Origin: Aphanomyces cochlioides
Lineage: Eukaryota > Oomycota > Saprolegniomycetes > Saprolegniales > Verrucalvaceae
Direction of reading: 5' to 3'
Length of the DNA: 64,000 nucleotides
Assembly (NCBI GenBank): GCA_019828595.1
Contig: JAHQRK010000006.1
Location: forward strand, 2,046,001 to 2,110,000
Shown: piece by piece, positions 1 through 9,677 of the stretch
Numbering within the stretch: the first letter of the stretch is position 1
Layout of the letters: each line of letters begins with the position of its first letter
Made by a program: the position numbers and the translations under genes
The notes under the pieces: generated by a model
What the model saw: only the letters and a program-made list of their open reading frames with translations
The model's database searches: none
What the model was told of the DNA's origin: nothing

Positions 1-852
1 GCCAAACTTGTACCGCAAGCCTGACACTGAAGTGTCGGAGGCGATGAGCACTGTGGAATATGAGAAGTTCCTCGAACAAGACATTCAAGTCCTCGACGCC
101 GGTACGACAGAAACTTGGTTCATTTCATGATGCCACGTTCCGTGCCATAGAATTGGAATCGTTCTTTGGACCTTTGCAGGAAAAGCCTGACGCTGACGAT
201 GAAGAGAGACGACCGGAGCCACAAATGACGCCATTCACTCCAACAGTAAAGTTTGAGCTTCTAAATCGCGACAACACCAGAGAAAGGATCATCGAACAAA
301 AGTTCACGGGATCTGCAGCGCCACAAGTTTTGATTCTCAATGGACCTTGCGCTTTGGTGAACGACTTTGTATCAGGGTAAGCGCAGTCACACCCACCGAC
401 ATCCATCCGTACACCACGTAGTACAAAGCAAAGCTGGCATGCTCTACAAAATATACTGGAGCAGCAGGCAGCCCAGGAAGGAGCAAGCCTTGACATTGAG
501 TCGTCCAACCATGAAGGCATTCTCATTGATCGGCTTCTTGCCGCTCATCATCCCAACACAACCATCGTCTTAAATTGTGGAGGTTGTCGGCTGCATTGAC
601 TCTCCTCCTTTGACGTTGCATCTACATAGGGCTGCTTCACGCATACCCTGGCATTCAAAAAGCCATCGAGCTCTCAACAGCCTCTGTCATTCTCTTAAAC
701 GAACGGCCCGTGGATCTCAAGAATGTGCGACAGCTTTCAGGTACTTTATGCTTTCGTGGGAGCTTGCTTGTATGTTTGCGTTAGGATTTGGTGCCAATGG
801 CTACGAGTTGGCACTTCATGCTGCTACGATTCAGGGTAACAACTACAGCTAA
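1..852 (+). CDS. Type II 3-dehydroquinase-like protein, 3' part (5' end outside window)
   Basis: Five exons can be read: 2-101, 151-376, 422-582, 630-740 and 785-852, joined by 44-49 nt GT-AG introns; together they are 666 nt, a whole number of codons. The last ~130 residues follow the type II dehydroquinase fold order: QVLILNGP (first strand), SNHEG.LIDRL, then IVLNCGGLLHA, matching the family's LNxGGxTH block with its Asn and catalytic His, and GYELAL near the C-terminus. The family's enzyme removes water from 3-dehydroquinate in the shikimate pathway. Here the mobile RxxxYG loop with the catalytic Tyr and Arg, expected just after NGP, is absent, and the arginine after the TH block is not visible, so activity is doubtful. 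The ~85 upstream residues (acidic, proline-rich) are not recognised. The protein may be a divergent enzyme or a non-catalytic relative. Confidence 0.6.
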
Positions 853-1202
853 CATGGACTCTATCAAATTTCCATTGACCCATCCATTGATCTACGTATC
901 ACACGACCAATCCTCACAACAATGCGCTGAATTTGTTCAGCGTTTTTGCTATTAAACTATAGTCTGTCATGGTACATTTATCTTTCGGCTAATTTATGCA
1001 GAGAAGAAACAGAAAGTTTGGCCACAAATGCGTTCATTTAGGTTTGCAGCAATTCTTGCAGCACGTAGGCATACTCTGCTTGGAATTCTTGGTTCTGGCA
1101 TGGATAAGGCACCGTGTATTCTTGCATTGTTGCCTCATGTGATGGTGAGCCTGAACGTATTTCTTGGCAAGTCTTGAGGATTTCAATTGACATGCCCTGC
1201 CT

Positions 1203-1790
1203 TCAAAATGACATGTTTTTATGTTCTTCAACCAAAGTTTCGTTGAAAACAAGGTGCTTTTGGCCAAGGAGTGCCGTGACAACTTTGAATTTGGCTCGGA
1301 TGAGTTGCAAATCATTCAGCATTTTTTCGTCCAAGCTATTCTGTACCATCAACCACATGAGGAACTTCGATGGGAACAACCACAACGCACCACTAATTTG
1401 TACGCTTCAATCAGCTTCCCCAAGGACAAGATTGACTTCTCAGCTCTACATAAAGCATTGTGATTCGGTCTATTTCCAACAAGGTGCTGACTTGGACGGA
1501 ATTTGACTCAGGTGTGTCTTCAGCGTCTCTCGCCAGAGCAGGAAGCATCCATAGTAGAACCCAATTTCCGCTCCAATTTCCCATCCTTTCACTTCTCTAC
1601 CACACAATCCACGTGAATTCTTTGCAGGAATTTCCTCCACAAGTACGTACCCAAGATCTTTTCCTTCTTGAAATCCAAGTCGACGTCCCTCTTCAACTCC
1701 TTCAGCATGGCCTTCCTGAATATGCGTTTGATCCACCGCATCGACCTGGTCAAACGGGTCATCGTACTCCATGATCGCGATTTGGACCAT
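1203..1790 (-). CDS. LTO1: LTO1/ORAOV1-family protein
   Basis: Four exons (1790-1651, 1596-1492, 1445-1394, 1340-1203) with introns of 54, 46 and 53 nt give 144 residues, close to the ~137 of animal LTO1. The diagnostic glycine-rich heptad block is present: EEGRRLGFQEGKDLG followed by EIGAEIGFYYGC, the deca-GX3 arrangement of the LTO1/Yae1 family. The C-terminal LNDLQLIRAKFKVVTALL helix also fits. In yeast, LTO1 with YAE1 adapts the cytosolic Fe-S targeting complex to the ABC protein RLI1/ABCE1, needed for ribosome recycling; that role is inferred from the family. The start codon abuts the palindrome at 1789-1802. The gene is divergent from RPL35, with 187 bp between start codons. Confidence 0.78.
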
Positions 1791-1802
1791 TATCCGGATA
1801 AT
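1789..1802. promoter_or_regulatory. ATTATCCGGATAAT palindrome in the LTO1/RPL35 divergent promoter
   Basis: A perfect 14-bp palindrome sits against the LTO1 start codon and 176 bp upstream of the RPL35 start. Similar CCGGAT-centred motifs lie in other intergenic regions of this window. A promoter role is inferred from position only. Confidence 0.4.
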
Positions 1803-1977
1803 TTATCAAAATACCTTTTTAATTTAATATCCAATATAACAGTTGTGCATTGTGATTGGCTAAATCGATCTTAAGCGTTGGTTGGTCAAGATGGCTGGAC
1901 AAAGTGAATGGTGATTGAGTTTCTCCGGATTGGGCGTGGAAACATTACAAAAGGGAATCACTAGAGGAGGATCGACA

Positions 1978-2436
1978 ATGGGTAGGTCCTCCATGACGGT
2001 GGTTTGGTGCTCATGCATGTGTAGTTCAGATCAAGGCTCATGAATTGCGCTCAAAGACCAAGTCAGAATTGTTGACCCAGCTTGATGACCTCCAACAGGA
2101 ATTGGCTCAGGTGTGGATGATCCAGGCAGGTCAATCTGAATGTTGCTTGTGTAGCTCCGTGTTGCTAAGGTGACTGGCGGTGCTGCTTCGAAGCTCGCCA
2201 AGATCAAGATTGTGCGACGATCGATTGCCCGCGTGTTGACTGTCTACAACCAAACGCAAAAGGCCCGCCTTCGTGAAAAGTTGGGCCAAGGCAAGCACAT
2301 CCCTGTCGACCTCCGTGAAAAGAAGACCCGTGCTATCCGCCGTGCTTTGACCAAGGAAGAACGATCGATCAAGACCTTGAAGCAACAAAAGAAGGAAGCC
2401 TACTTCCCCAAGCGTCGATTTGCTCTTAAGGCCTAA
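1978..2436 (+). CDS. RPL35: 60S ribosomal protein L35 (uL29)
   Basis: Three exons (1978-1981, 2025-2110, 2155-2436) with 43 and 44 nt introns encode 123 residues, the same length as animal RPL35. The first exon carries only the ATG and one base. The sequence has the eukaryotic uL29 signatures: an N-terminal helix with [14 protein letters not shown], then [20 protein letters not shown] and [13 protein letters not shown], and a Lys/Arg-rich tail ending [15 protein letters not shown]. It is a structural protein of the large ribosomal subunit near the peptide exit tunnel. Intact, single domain. Splitting the start codon from the body with very early introns is common in ribosomal protein genes. 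Confidence 0.95.
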
Positions 2437-2704
2437 ATTGATTGTCTGTGACGCGCAACTCCCTTTGGAAAGATGTGGTCTCGCCAATACATTAGCCTTT
2501 TCCCTCGATTCCTTTGTGTTTATGCAGTCTTGTCTCTTCGAACAGGATGGCGTACATCAGTGATGTCTTGGATACATCACAGCAGGTTGATCTCCAGTCG
2601 AGTCCCATACAGACTTCCGTTCAAATCGAGCAAATGAACATGATTTCTTAGCTTTTTACTTACACTGTTAGAGAATATAGATAAATCCCATGCAGACAAC
2701 GAAT

Positions 2705-3661
2705 TCAATCATCCAAGGGCTGCGGTGGAATGGCGAGTGGAATTTCCATAGTGAACGGTGTTTCTTGGGCATTCCATTGAGTCAGATCCAAGCAGCCATC
2801 GTTGAAACGTCGTAAAATGTTCGCATGCTCGGCAATCATAGCGTTCTCAACCTTCTTGTCCATGCACACAATAGACACTTTGGCTGACCATCGTAGCGAC
2901 TTGATAAAATCGCGAAAAGCCCGCATGGCCAGCTCTGCAGCCTTTTTGGCAGGGAAGCCAAGCGCTCCAGTCGAGATTGATGCAATCACAACACATCGCG
3001 CGCCAACTTCACGGGCACGTTTCAGGGCATTCAAGTACGTTCGATAGAGGTTCTCTTGGCAGTCTGGTCGGTGGGGGGATGGGCCAACACAGTGAATCAA
3101 ATAATCGACACCAGTATTGAAGCCAGGTGTAACAATGGCGTCTGTGGTTCGACGACGAATTCGTTGATACGCTTCACTCCGAACAAGACTCATGAGCTCA
3201 GGTCCAGCTCGATTGGAAATCGCACCAGCAGCGCCGACACCGAAGCTGACAAGTGACGAGTTTGTCGGGAAGATTATACAATCAACCGGCACATCATCAA
3301 TCTCTCTGATCCGTCCAATGTCGCCTGGGATAACTTTGATAGATTCAAAGAGACTTCGTTCCATCGCTGTCTCGAGAAATTCTTTGCACGGAGGTGAGAG
3401 CTCGTCCACTTCAGGGATGAAAGATTCTGGCCAGTGAGGGTTTTGAAACACCTGGGGCATGCTTTCAAAGGAGTAGAGAGAGTCGTAGTGACGGCGTGGA
3501 CCAAAGTGGCTCTGAATGAGTCGCTCCCAGATCCGATACTGCGTTCCGTAATTCCGATACTTCCGGCTCGACAATAGCGCAAAACATAGCTCCCGTGCTG
3601 TGTTGACGTCGCACATCTCGAGAAATCCGAGGCATATATCAGGGTTTCCAAAGAGATCCAT
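2705..3661 (-). CDS. Macro-domain protein with F-box-like N-terminus
   Basis: A single 318-residue ORF. Residues ~105-280 form a macro (Appr-1''-p processing type) domain: VDCIIFPTNSSL, then GVGAAGAISNRAGPEL (the glycine-rich ADP-ribose loop), DYLIHCVGP, and SISTGALGFP before the last helix. Macro domains bind or hydrolyse ADP-ribose or its protein and metabolite conjugates. In the first block, the Asn-Ala-Ala-Asn of active hydrolases is FPTN, so only the final Asn remains; binding may outlive catalysis. Residues 1-70 (LGFLEMCDVNTARELCFAL ... YRIWERLIQSHFG) resemble an F-box helix set, hinting at substrate recruitment to an SCF ligase, but this is a weak call. Start is the ATG at 3661; no introns. 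A CCGGAT motif lies ~90 bp upstream. Confidence 0.75.
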   Translation of the reverse strand: MDLFGNPDICLGFLEMCDVNTARELCFALLSSRKYRNYGTQYRIWERLIQSHFGPRRHYDSLYSFESMPQVFQNPHWPESFIPEVDELSPPCKEFLETAMERSLFESIKVIPGDIGRIREIDDVPVDCIIFPTNSSLVSFGVGAAGAISNRAGPELMSLVRSEAYQRIRRRTTDAIVTPGFNTGVDYLIHCVGPSPHRPDCQENLYRTYLNALKRAREVGARCVVIASISTGALGFPAKKAAELAMRAFRDFIKSLRWSAKVSIVCMDKKVENAMIAEHANILRRFNDGCLDLTQWNAQETPFTMEIPLAIPPQPLDD

Positions 3662-4747
3662 GGCAGTTGGTTTGGTGAATGATCAAAATGAACGACGCGA
3701 TGGTTTTGATGCAAATTCTCCAGTCGTCGAAATGTTGGTCGAATAATCATCCGGATGAGGAGTGAATGTCGCGACCATAACAACTTCTGCTTTGATAAGG
3801 AAAAACTGCACGGCCTTCGAATAGAGACCGATCTACTAGACGATTCCAGTATGCACCCCAAGCCTATTGATGGAATTGGTAATAAGACGTGCAGTTTTTC
3901 AATGAAGTTATTCGAAGCATCCGGTTTCTGAGGAGTTCTCTCTCTCTACGACCTACAGTGGTAATTCGATAAACATTTCCATTAGCTTGTTCCCATTGTA
4001 CACGCCCATATTTATCACGAGCACCTCATACGAAATGTATCCTAATATAAACACGACAAAATCGTCTCCATTATGAGTACTGTCGTTCGTGAGGGTGAAG
4101 CCAACTAGCACTGCAGATCATATTAATTGCATGAGTCTGAATGTCAAATCTTCTTCAGCCAGAAAGTTTGCATTACAGTGACGCATTCATCAAGTGGCAG
4201 CGACTCGTGCACGTCAAATTCATCTGAATGTTGATTAAGTTCGTCCTTTTGGTAACGAGATAGGAAAGTCATTGATATGAGTCTTGCCCTCCTTGCAATG
4301 TGGGTTTTTGCAATCCGGTTAATTTCGCGACCAGGGCCTAAAGATTCGCCATATTCATTATTGCAATTTATTTTCACCGTCCTTCGGATCCACAGAGCAG
4401 AATATTCATAAACAGAGGTGAATCACCTCTGTTTTTGAAAATTAAGAAAAAACCACAGGGATATCCGGTATCCGGATATAACAAGCCAATCACATCCACC
4501 GTGCTCCGGTTTTTTGCCCCTGTTTATGCTCTGGTTAATATCGCGACCAGGGCCTTAGTCGCATAATTGTTTGATGAACATTGAAACGAAGTTTGCCCTG
4601 TGTTTACATATAACATCAATTGAATGTTCATCATGTCGAGCCATACTGTACTCACTAAAGCTTACTTCACCCATTCCGATACGAAGTTCAAATTTATGAC
4701 AATTTTTTTAAAGCAGACTTACCTCGATATATTGACATATAAACTAT
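3662..4747. other. Intergenic region with direct repeat and perfect palindrome
   Basis: No gene is supported. A 23-bp direct repeat with core tcgcgaccagggcct occurs at 4317-4339 and 4533-4555 with one mismatch. Between the copies, 4410-4434 is a perfect hairpin with 12-nt arms (aaacagaggtga / tcacctctgttt) and a one-base centre. A double CCGGTATCCGGAT motif lies at 4463-4480. The base composition turns AT-rich from here. Confidence 0.5.
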
Positions 4748-5060
4748 GAGTTAATTCCATAAACAGCACATATTCCGGATAATATTCCATAATAAGACAC
4801 TCATAATGAAATGTGTGAGCCTACAGGCTGATCTAGCAAACCATTTTGATAAACAAAGTCTCGGCAAACAAACGAGTGAACCCCAAGGTCTAGCTCGTCT
4901 CCAAAGTTTTAAAAATATTAACAGCGCCTCGCACTGCAAACTGCGTAGCCCCTCCGACGAGTTTGTCGGCCTTGGAATTGTGTTGATTTTCAGCGCAGAG
5001 ATCATGAGTGTCTTTTTATGGAATATTATCCGGAATATGCGCTGTTTATGGAATTAACTC
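4748..5060. mobile_element. 313-bp MITE with ~58-bp terminal inverted repeats and 10-bp target duplication
   Basis: The ends start gagttaattcc and are inverted repeats of about 58 bp with two mismatches (4748-4805 against 5003-5060). The element is flanked on both sides by the direct repeat tataaactat (4738-4747 and 5061-5070), a convincing target-site duplication. A 9-11 bp duplication with long TIRs suggests a Mutator-like family, which is an inference. The interior has an 84-codon open frame on each strand that runs into the TIRs, but nothing that resembles a transposase, so the element is non-autonomous. The TIR contains ttccggataatattcc, related to the motif seen near other genes. Confidence 0.85.
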
Positions 5061-5890
5061 TATAAACTATTAAAGGTTATTTGGAATTGATGTGATGATT
5101 TTATACAGTCTATCATCCCAAGCTTAAAATCAAAATTAGTCCATCCTCACATTCTAACATTGCAGCTATTAATATCTCAATCATAATAGTGCTTTCATCA
5201 AAAGTGGCTTGAGTCGCGACGATGATTGCTTCAGACCTCCTTCTTTCTACATATGTAGTATGATTGTAGTCTTGGGGATTCCACGGTTGGAAGCCAGAGA
5301 ACAGAGGGTTTGGCGTTGGTGTAACTGGACATCATTGATGACTGCCTTGATTTCAGCAGAGCTTCGTTTTAGTTTTGCAAAACATTGACCTAATGAACCG
5401 TCAAATTTTATTGCCCTTTAAAATAATAACTGTGAAAATGTAGACCAAACCTGCTCGCGGCTCCAATGTCGTGAGTTTGCTCCCATGCGCTCCAACTTTA
5501 CTTACTGCGTGTTAATGCGCTCGATCGAGCCTTGAACTTTGTAAAGTGTGGCCAAGATGTTGTGGTGCTTCGCAGGCCGTCGAGGTATGACTGCTAGGAA
5601 GTCCATGCCTCGATCCAAGCAAGCCATGGTTCGCCTGTTGGATAAGACTAGTCTTAGATAGTATAAACGCAATTAATTCCGAAACGACCTCAGCGCAAAT
5701 CATTTAGTCTAGGTCGTCAAATCTCACGAACGTTGAAGCTCTGCATTGGAAGATCAAATTCGATCTGGAAAGCGCTAAAATAGCCCATTTGTAGCTCGTT
5801 GTTTGCTCATTCTTATGGACCAATGGGTGTCTTCAGAAATCGACACATCTGCTGCATCTATGATAGAATCATGATCTTTTTGTATGGGAG

Positions 5891-5912
5891 TGTGATAGGA
5901 AACCTATCACAG
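5891..5912. repeat. TGTGATAGG/CCTATCACA palindrome, copy 1
   Basis: Inverted 9-10 nt arms with a short centre. The same arms recur at 5992-6014 and 6735-6756. They could be tiny mobile-element footprints or a protein-binding site; nothing in the sequence decides. Confidence 0.5.
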
Positions 5913-5991
5913 TTGCCTGAAATTCATTTTCAATAAATATTTTTGACTTGATTTCAGTATACGATTTTGAAAGGTGCAAAATTCTGTGCAA

Positions 5992-6014
5992 CTGTGATAG
6001 AGATTCTATCACAG
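5992..6014. repeat. CTGTGATAG/CTATCACAG palindrome, copy 2
   Basis: Same arm sequence as the copy at 5891-5912, with a different central spacer (agatt). Confidence 0.5.
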
Positions 6015-6734
6015 TTCCTAAAAAACCATTATTGGCCTAAATATAGCTTCTCTTACTCGTAGCTTATTAAAGTCAAACGGACAAACAAAATGCTGTCCTG
6101 AATATACTTTAACATCTAGCATGCATACAAGCTAGGCTAGCTACAAGACAACATTTCTTTTGTTGACGTGTTATGTGCTCGCTGACCTGATTGTGATGTG
6201 AATACCTGGAGCAAAAAGCACAAAACATCGTTGATTTCTAAATACTTTATGATTAACTAATGAAACGATAAGGAAGAGCAATCTTCACAGGTAACGGTGA
6301 CGGATGTGATCTCCTCATTTCGCCACTATCTCACGACTTTTGACGTAGTAACGTCAAAATTTGTGTGATTCATGTGTCTTTTGGAGGATGTATGTTCTGT
6401 GTGGACTGATTGAATTTATGATAGCTACTATTTAACTGTAAGTAGATGGTGGGGGATGCATGAAGAATCACAATTTCTGTTTGCAAAATACACTTAGAAT
6501 CAGTGCAGGTGTAATAATAATGTGTCTGTATGACAAAAAATCGCCCGGGGTGGGAAACGACGAGCGCTTATGTCGATACCCCAAAGTGCTAAGTGTAATC
6601 GAAAGTATGCCGTTTCTGTCTTTGACACCTATGGCAAATTCAACTGGCAAAGCTCCACGAGGTTCAACATTGCAACATTGTCAGACATCAAGTCAATTCA
6701 TTACATTAACTACCAATCATATTGCGTTATACGG

Positions 6735-6756
6735 TGTGATAGGAATCCTATCACAG
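6735..6756. repeat. TGTGATAGG/CCTATCACA palindrome, copy 3
   Basis: Same arms as 5891-5912 with centre aat; 22 bp, perfect. Confidence 0.5.
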
Positions 6757-6946
6757 ATGCCGTCATTATATACATTTCTTTCTTGAGTCAGGGGAGACAC
6801 AAATTTATCAGAACAAAGCATACAATTTATTGAGCACCTCTACAACGACTGCACACGAATTCCGACGCAATTGACATTCATACACGAAATTGGCTAGAAT
6901 TCAGTTTCGTCTCAAATTTTCACACAACAACCATATCGTATTCTCA

Positions 6947-7240
6947 TGTCGAAGAGCAAAGGGCGTGGTAAGGGATGGAGCTCACTAGAAACAATGCTCA
7001 TGCTGGACTGTGTTGAAACGCAGCTACCTATTGGTTCAAACCAATAGGAAGCTGTGCAAGCCGACTACAATACCCGTGCCTTGATCAGCGGGTAGATATT
7101 AAGAGATACAGAAATATTCGTCGAAGTTCAGGTCTCTGCACAATTCAAAGAAACCAACCGGCGACCCCGACGTCACGCGACAAGATGATTGACATCCAAT
7201 GGCTATCCTCAGGCGACGAAAGCGCAGAAGCGTGGTATAA
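6947..7240 (+). pseudogene. SANT/Myb-like transposon-associated gene, dead copy
   Basis: From ATG 6947 the frame reads MSKSKGRGKGWSSLETMLML followed by DCVETQLPIGSN, then an in-frame TAG where an aromatic-acidic pair would be expected. It resumes as EAVQADYNTRAL before further stops. The pattern (basic start, GWS-ET, LLD-VE-LPIG, ADYN-R) is that of the short SANT-like proteins common in oomycete genomes next to DNA transposons. Downstream DNA in shifted frames still recalls a R-SLKRKF-L and K-PTGDP block. Broken by stops and frameshifts. The recognition rests on my memory of the family pattern. Confidence 0.45.
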
Positions 7241-7438
7241 CGCTACACCTTCAAAGAATTTCGCGCTCGATACAGTTTCAAGACATGAATATGATCGGAG
7301 ATGCCATTCTCGTCGCCATCGAGGAGTTCTAGCCATCTCCAGCGACGCATTTCAAACCAACGCAAGCGATATACTTTTTTATCCGTATATTTATCTTGTA
7401 TAAAGTGTGTCATCACTGACACAAATTTGCTGAGACAT

Positions 7439-7861
7439 TGGGTGGTTCCTGAAAACACATTTTGTGCAAAAAAGACACAAATTTCTGAACTTTTATTCTA
7501 AAATAATACAAATCGCAAATCTCAAATACACATTTTGTCAACCATCCTTCCGTCGGAACACCTCCTTTGGGCCAAGCTCCACCACAACAGTTATCATCTT
7601 CGATAGCTCGTTGCTCTGCATGGATGAGCCATGTTATGTCATGCTTGACTGCATTGTGTTCCAAAAGGAAATGCCGAGGAGTTCGGAAACACGGTGAAGT
7701 CAATCATATGACTGACGACAAAGCTCACTAGGCGACGACGACTACAATGATGTGATGCACAATATTTTTTTTACCTATCACAAGGGACAATTAAATCTTG
7801 CTGAATGATTTATATTTTTGGAAATGTGTACGACACAAATTGTGTTTTCAGGAACCACCCA
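7439..7861. mobile_element. 423-bp element with 28-bp terminal inverted repeats
   Basis: Positions 7439-7466 begin tgggtggttcctgaaaacac and match the reverse complement of 7834-7861 with one mismatch. The interior has no credible coding frame, so this is a MITE-like element. I could not identify a clean target-site duplication: the left flank is gagacat and the right flank is tttttac. Confidence 0.6.
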
Positions 7862-9437
7862 TTTTTACGTCTAAGCAAATTTTGAGACGGAATTGAGTCA
7901 AATTGCCGGAGTATTTTGTCGAAACAAGAATAGTTTGTGTCGATTTCTGAAGCCACCTGATGAGAATAATCCTAACTACAAAATACCTTACATTCCATCA
8001 ATGTGAGTTGTTATGTTGCTCATATATTGGACCATAGTAGTATTCATTAAGCTTTATGCGCTCAGAGAGTGACACTTACGACATCTACATGCTAAGTTAC
8101 GTGTATGTAGACTTTATACAGATACGGACCCGGCAAGGGCAGAAGCAGAGTCGTTTTGGATATATAAAGTCATGTAGATATGTACCATTCTAATACAAAG
8201 GTATTTATTCTTGTTCTAAACTAAACAGGATATCCTACTATACAATGCAACTTCTTAGTGCTGTTCTTATATATATTATATAAAGTTCTCGCATGACCAA
8301 TCGGAATGTTGTAGGATCTCTCACCCTGGACATCATGCATAGAGACGTTTGAGAACGGGAGATAAAATGCGTGGAATTTTGAAATGTAATACTTCATCTA
8401 CACTGCAGATAACATATCATCCCTCTGTCAGTGCTTTGCAAGGATGAAAAAAATCAAGTGTTCAGTATTGTCACAAATCATGTGAATAAATTGGAGAGCA
8501 CAGGTAATCTAACAGTAAAAATCATGAGAAGTAATATATTATTCAATCAGAATTTCAGGAGTATTGTGGGGTTAAGGATTAAGAATTGATAATTCAGTAG
8601 ATTATTTTCATTACGAAACGGCTCAGAAGAATTTAGATCATCAAACGCACGATATGAGATATTGCACACTCGACCTAACCACCAAATGAATGATTGTTTG
8701 ATTGATGAAAGAGTTAATAATTTCATTTTCGTCCAATAGTCTCTTTTCATCGAATTGCTGATATGAACATCCACATAGACCAACTTGATTGATTGCATGG
8801 TGGTGTTTAGAATACCGACAAGCAGCGACAGTCTGCTTTGTCCATGAATTTCAAGCGCGTTCACAATCTCCTGACACAGCTTTTCCTTTAAGAGATCTGA
8901 CTCCGATGAGCTTGGTTGTCGATGGGAGCCGTTCATCAATCTCTCTCATCAATCACTCTTGAGCCGTCAACGATTTTGTTGACGGCCCAACGTTTGATTG
9001 ATGGCACAAAAAATACCTAGTTTCGACCAATAGAATTGATTTATTTAATTTTGCCATCAGTCAAGTGCTTTCATCAAGCATAATTGAACACCACTAATCT
9101 ACCAGAATATGGTATGACAAAACATATTGTAAGTTGTGCTAGAAACGTTCAAGAAATGGACCTTATGAGTATATTCCATGCGTGCCCTTAAATGATTTCA
9201 AAATTCTGCGAAAATTTTGCCATAGATCAAACCATTATGATTATTTTAAGGGAAGAGATTTTTGCAAGCAATGAGGCAAGTTATAGTCGAGGACACACGA
9301 TCTATCCTTATAGTGAATTATATAAGATGCGTTGTTTAAGTTCATATAGTAGTCATCCATTACAATATCATTTTATCAGGCGCATTCTACTTGAATGAAG
9401 TTTTCTGGGTATTTGGAGCTGCTGATTGCCAGTGATT
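7862..9437. other. AT-rich intergenic stretch; hairpin at 8963-8986
   Basis: A 130-codon minus-strand frame at 8547-8939 has no recognisable features and starts in AT-rich DNA; I do not call it a gene. A 24-nt hairpin with 9-bp arms (gccgtcaac / gttgacggc) lies at 8963-8986. Nothing else is supported. Confidence 0.5.
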
Positions 9438-9677
9438 AGAGACTTTTAGCAATTCCGAAATTTCAAATTCCGGATTGACAACTTCGAGCTGACGAACTTC
9501 GGTGAGCTCAAATTCCGGTGGAAATTTGCTCCAAATATACGATTTGGCGCCCTCGAATCGTCCAGTGGTATATCTAAGAGCACGGCCAATCACTCATGAG
9601 GAGCAACATAAAACCAGTTTTGTTTCTTTGTTACGCATTGTGCAAACTGCCGCCGTCATTGCTGCTCGCCCACGCGC

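Larger units (their letters stand above)
5071..6946. other. AT-rich intergenic stretch without a supported gene
   Basis: Only short open frames without family resemblance occur here. The notable structure is the set of small TGTGATAG palindromes reported separately. Degenerate repeat DNA is the likeliest content. Confidence 0.5.

Noticed and set aside
1034..1506. Several short frames on both strands around 1.0-1.5 kb
   Set aside because: They are shadows of the spliced LTO1 exons.
5512..5703. Possible retroelement frame with a KCGQDVVVLRRP-like reading on the plus strand
   Set aside because: Too short and interrupted to support any family.
7021..7054. Palindrome around ctattggtt / aaccaatag as a CCAAT-box regulatory hairpin
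   Set aside because: It lies inside the decayed SANT-like coding frame, so a regulatory role is not the simplest explanation; it is kept only as a curiosity in that finding.
8547..8939. 130-codon minus-strand frame in AT-rich DNA
   Set aside because: No family resemblance, no splice-consistent neighbours, and it lies among transposon debris.
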